Assembly (NCBI GenBank): GCA_015232795.1
Contig: JADFYX010000107.1
Location: 1 to 7,534 of the forward strand
Reading direction: 5' to 3'
Length of the DNA: 7,534 nucleotides
From: Magnetococcales bacterium
GTDB lineage: Bacteria > Pseudomonadota > Magnetococcia > Magnetococcales > JADFYX01
Shown: one piece after another, positions 6,208 through 7,534 of the stretch
Numbering within the stretch: the stretch's first letter is position 1
Layout of the letters: the number at the start of each line of letters is the position of its first letter
Position numbers and translations under genes: made by a program
Notes under the pieces: model-generated
What the model was told of the DNA's origin: nothing
Databases searched by the model: none
What the model saw: only the letters and a program-made list of their open reading frames with translations

Positions 6208-7534
6208 TTAAAGAATAGGACTCCTAGTATGCCATTGGGTGGCTTGTTGATAGGCGTGAGCAGCCGAAAGAACACCGCTCTCATCAAGAGGACGACCAAT
6301 CAGTTGCAGACCGATTGGTAGGTTGGCTTTATCAAATCCACAGGGGATTGATATGGCTGGAAGACCAGCTAAGTTAACATTTATAGTAAAAATATCCGAT
6401 AGATACATCTGTACAGGATCAGCGGTTTTTGCCCCAAGCTTAAATGCCGTGTCAGGTGTAGTTGGGGCAAGAAGCAGATCAACCTTGGCAAAAGCGGCCT
6501 TAAAATCGCCTGCTATGAGTCTACGAACCTTTTGAGCTTTTAGATAATAGGCATCATAATAACCGGATGACAAAACGTAGGTTCCCAACATAATCCGCCG
6601 TTTGACCTCACCACCAAAGCCTTCGGCACGAGTTCTAAAAAAGAGATCCCGTAAATCTTCTGGATTTTCACAGCGATAACCAAAGCGGATTCCGTCATAA
6701 CGGGCCAGATTGGATGATGCTTCTGCTGGGGCTAAAATATAGTAGGTAGGAATCGCATGTTTAGTTGTTGGCAGAGAAACAGGGAGTAATTCAGCACCCA
6801 AATCGGCAAACTGCTTTTTTGCCTCTTCAATAACTGCAGCTACCTGAGAATTTAACCCAGTTGCAAAATATTCCGCTGGTACACCAATTTTACGTCCCTT
6901 AAGACCATCGTTAAGGGTAGCCATATAATCGGGAACTGGGGTATCGATACTGGTAGCATCTTTTGCATCGTGACCCGCCATTGTTTGCAGTAATATCGCT
7001 GCATCTTCGGCAGTTTTAGTCATGGGTCCAGCTTGATCCAGAGATGAAGCAAAAGCTATCATACCAAACCGCGAAACCCTGCCATAAGTTGGTTTCAGAC
7101 CTGTAATACCAGTTAGAGCTGCTGGTTGGCGAATAGAACCCCCAGTATCAGTACCAATAGATGCTGCACCCATTCCAGCACAGACTACTGCTGCTGACCC
7201 ACCGGAAGAACCACCGGGAATACAGCTCTGATCCCAAGGATTTTTAACTACACCAAAATGTGAGGTTTCGTTGGAAGAGCCCATGGCAAACTCATCCATG
7301 TTGCACTTGCCCAAAATAATCGCCCCGGCGGCCTTGAGCCGGGCGCTGACCGTCGATTCGTAGGGCGGTGTAAAGTTGGCCAACATGCGCGAGCCACAGG
7401 TGGCGGGCATGTTTTGCACACAAAACAGATCCTTGATACCCAGCGGAATGCCGGTCAAGGGGGGCGTCTCACCGGCGGCGGCGCGTACCGTGTCGGCCTC
7501 TGCGGCGGCGGCCAACGCCCCTTCGCCATCAATG
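6208..7534 (-). CDS. gatA: Glutamyl-tRNA(Gln) amidotransferase subunit A, 5' end beyond window
   Basis: GatA is the glutaminase of GatCAB and releases ammonia from glutamine for GatB. The open frame runs off the window edge at 7534. About 441 residues are visible, and some 45 N-terminal residues are missing by comparison with S. aureus GatA. The amidase-signature catalytic triad is intact: the lysine of GIKD (codon 7432-7434), the cis-serine of GGSSGGSAA (codon 7207-7209) and the nucleophilic serine of TDTGGSIRQPA (codon 7135-7137). These correspond to K79, S154 and S178 of the S. aureus enzyme at a constant offset. Other family landmarks are NMDEFAMGSS, GLKPTYGRVSRFG, SLDQAGPM, APTTP and the end GLPAISIPCGF...GLQLIGRP. 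A TTG at 7515 is an internal codon, not the start, because conserved sequence (IDGEGALA) continues upstream of it. gatB follows after 3 bases; gatC is not in view. Base composition changes sharply inside this gene near 7255-7320. Confidence 0.96.
   Translation of the reverse strand, partial: IDGEGALAAAAEADTVRAAAGETPPLTGIPLGIKDLFCVQNMPATCGSRMLANFTPPYESTVSARLKAAGAIILGKCNMDEFAMGSSNETSHFGVVKNPWDQSCIPGGSSGGSAAVVCAGMGAASIGTDTGGSIRQPAALTGITGLKPTYGRVSRFGMIAFASSLDQAGPMTKTAEDAAILLQTMAGHDAKDATSIDTPVPDYMATLNDGLKGRKIGVPAEYFATGLNSQVAAVIEEAKKQFADLGAELLPVSLPTTKHAIPTYYILAPAEASSNLARYDGIRFGYRCENPEDLRDLFFRTRAEGFGGEVKRRIMLGTYVLSSGYYDAYYLKAQKVRRLIAGDFKAAFAKVDLLLAPTTPDTAFKLGAKTADPVQMYLSDIFTINVNLAGLPAISIPCGFDKANLPIGLQLIGRPLDESGVLSAAHAYQQATQWHTRSPIL
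7321..7534. other. GC-rich segment inside gatA
   Basis: By hand count 143 of 214 bases (67%) are G or C, against 114 of 240 (about 47%) in 7081-7320. Codon choice shifts with it. In the GC-rich part 14 of 15 alanine codons end in G or C, mostly GCC. In the next stretch of the same gene (about 7030-7210) all 10 alanine codons I read are GCA or GCT. The reading frame and the conserved protein motifs continue unbroken across the change. The segment extends past the window edge, so its other end is unknown. Confidence 0.8.

Noticed and set aside
7513..7515. TTG as a possible gatA start codon
   Set aside because: Conserved GatA sequence (IDGEGALA) continues in frame upstream to the window edge, and the family N-terminus would otherwise be about 50 residues short. 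The gene is simply cut by the window.

Overview
The window carries six protein-coding genes in two convergent groups, almost without intergenic space. The plus-strand group is accB-accC (biotin carboxyl carrier protein and biotin carboxylase of acetyl-CoA carboxylase) followed by a divergent hypoxanthine-type phosphoribosyltransferase. The minus-strand group is gatA (5' end outside the window), gatB, and a large AsmA-like membrane-anchored protein. The groups meet tail to tail with 9 bases between their stop codons. No tRNA, rRNA, CRISPR array, insertion sequence or phage gene was seen.

The content suggests a Gram-negative, probably proteobacterial organism. The separate AccB and AccC subunits are of bacterial type II. 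The AsmA-like protein belongs to a family tied to the cell envelope of bacteria with an outer membrane. GatAB implies that Gln-tRNA and/or Asn-tRNA is made by the indirect transamidation route. Most of the window is moderately AT-rich. The sequence alone does not fix a genus.

The genes join three housekeeping themes: the first committed step of fatty-acid synthesis (accBC), aminoacyl-tRNA quality and synthesis (gatAB), and envelope lipid homeostasis (AsmA-like). The phosphoribosyltransferase keeps the overall HPRT fold signature but has lost several active-site features, so its reaction is uncertain.

I see no clearly new multi-gene system. Two points deserve a second look. First, there is an abrupt base-composition and codon-usage step inside gatA near 7255-7320, with GC rising from about 47% to about 67% by hand count. 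This suggests a recombination junction or a chimeric assembly. Second, the phosphoribosyltransferase has a degenerate active site and sits directly behind accC.
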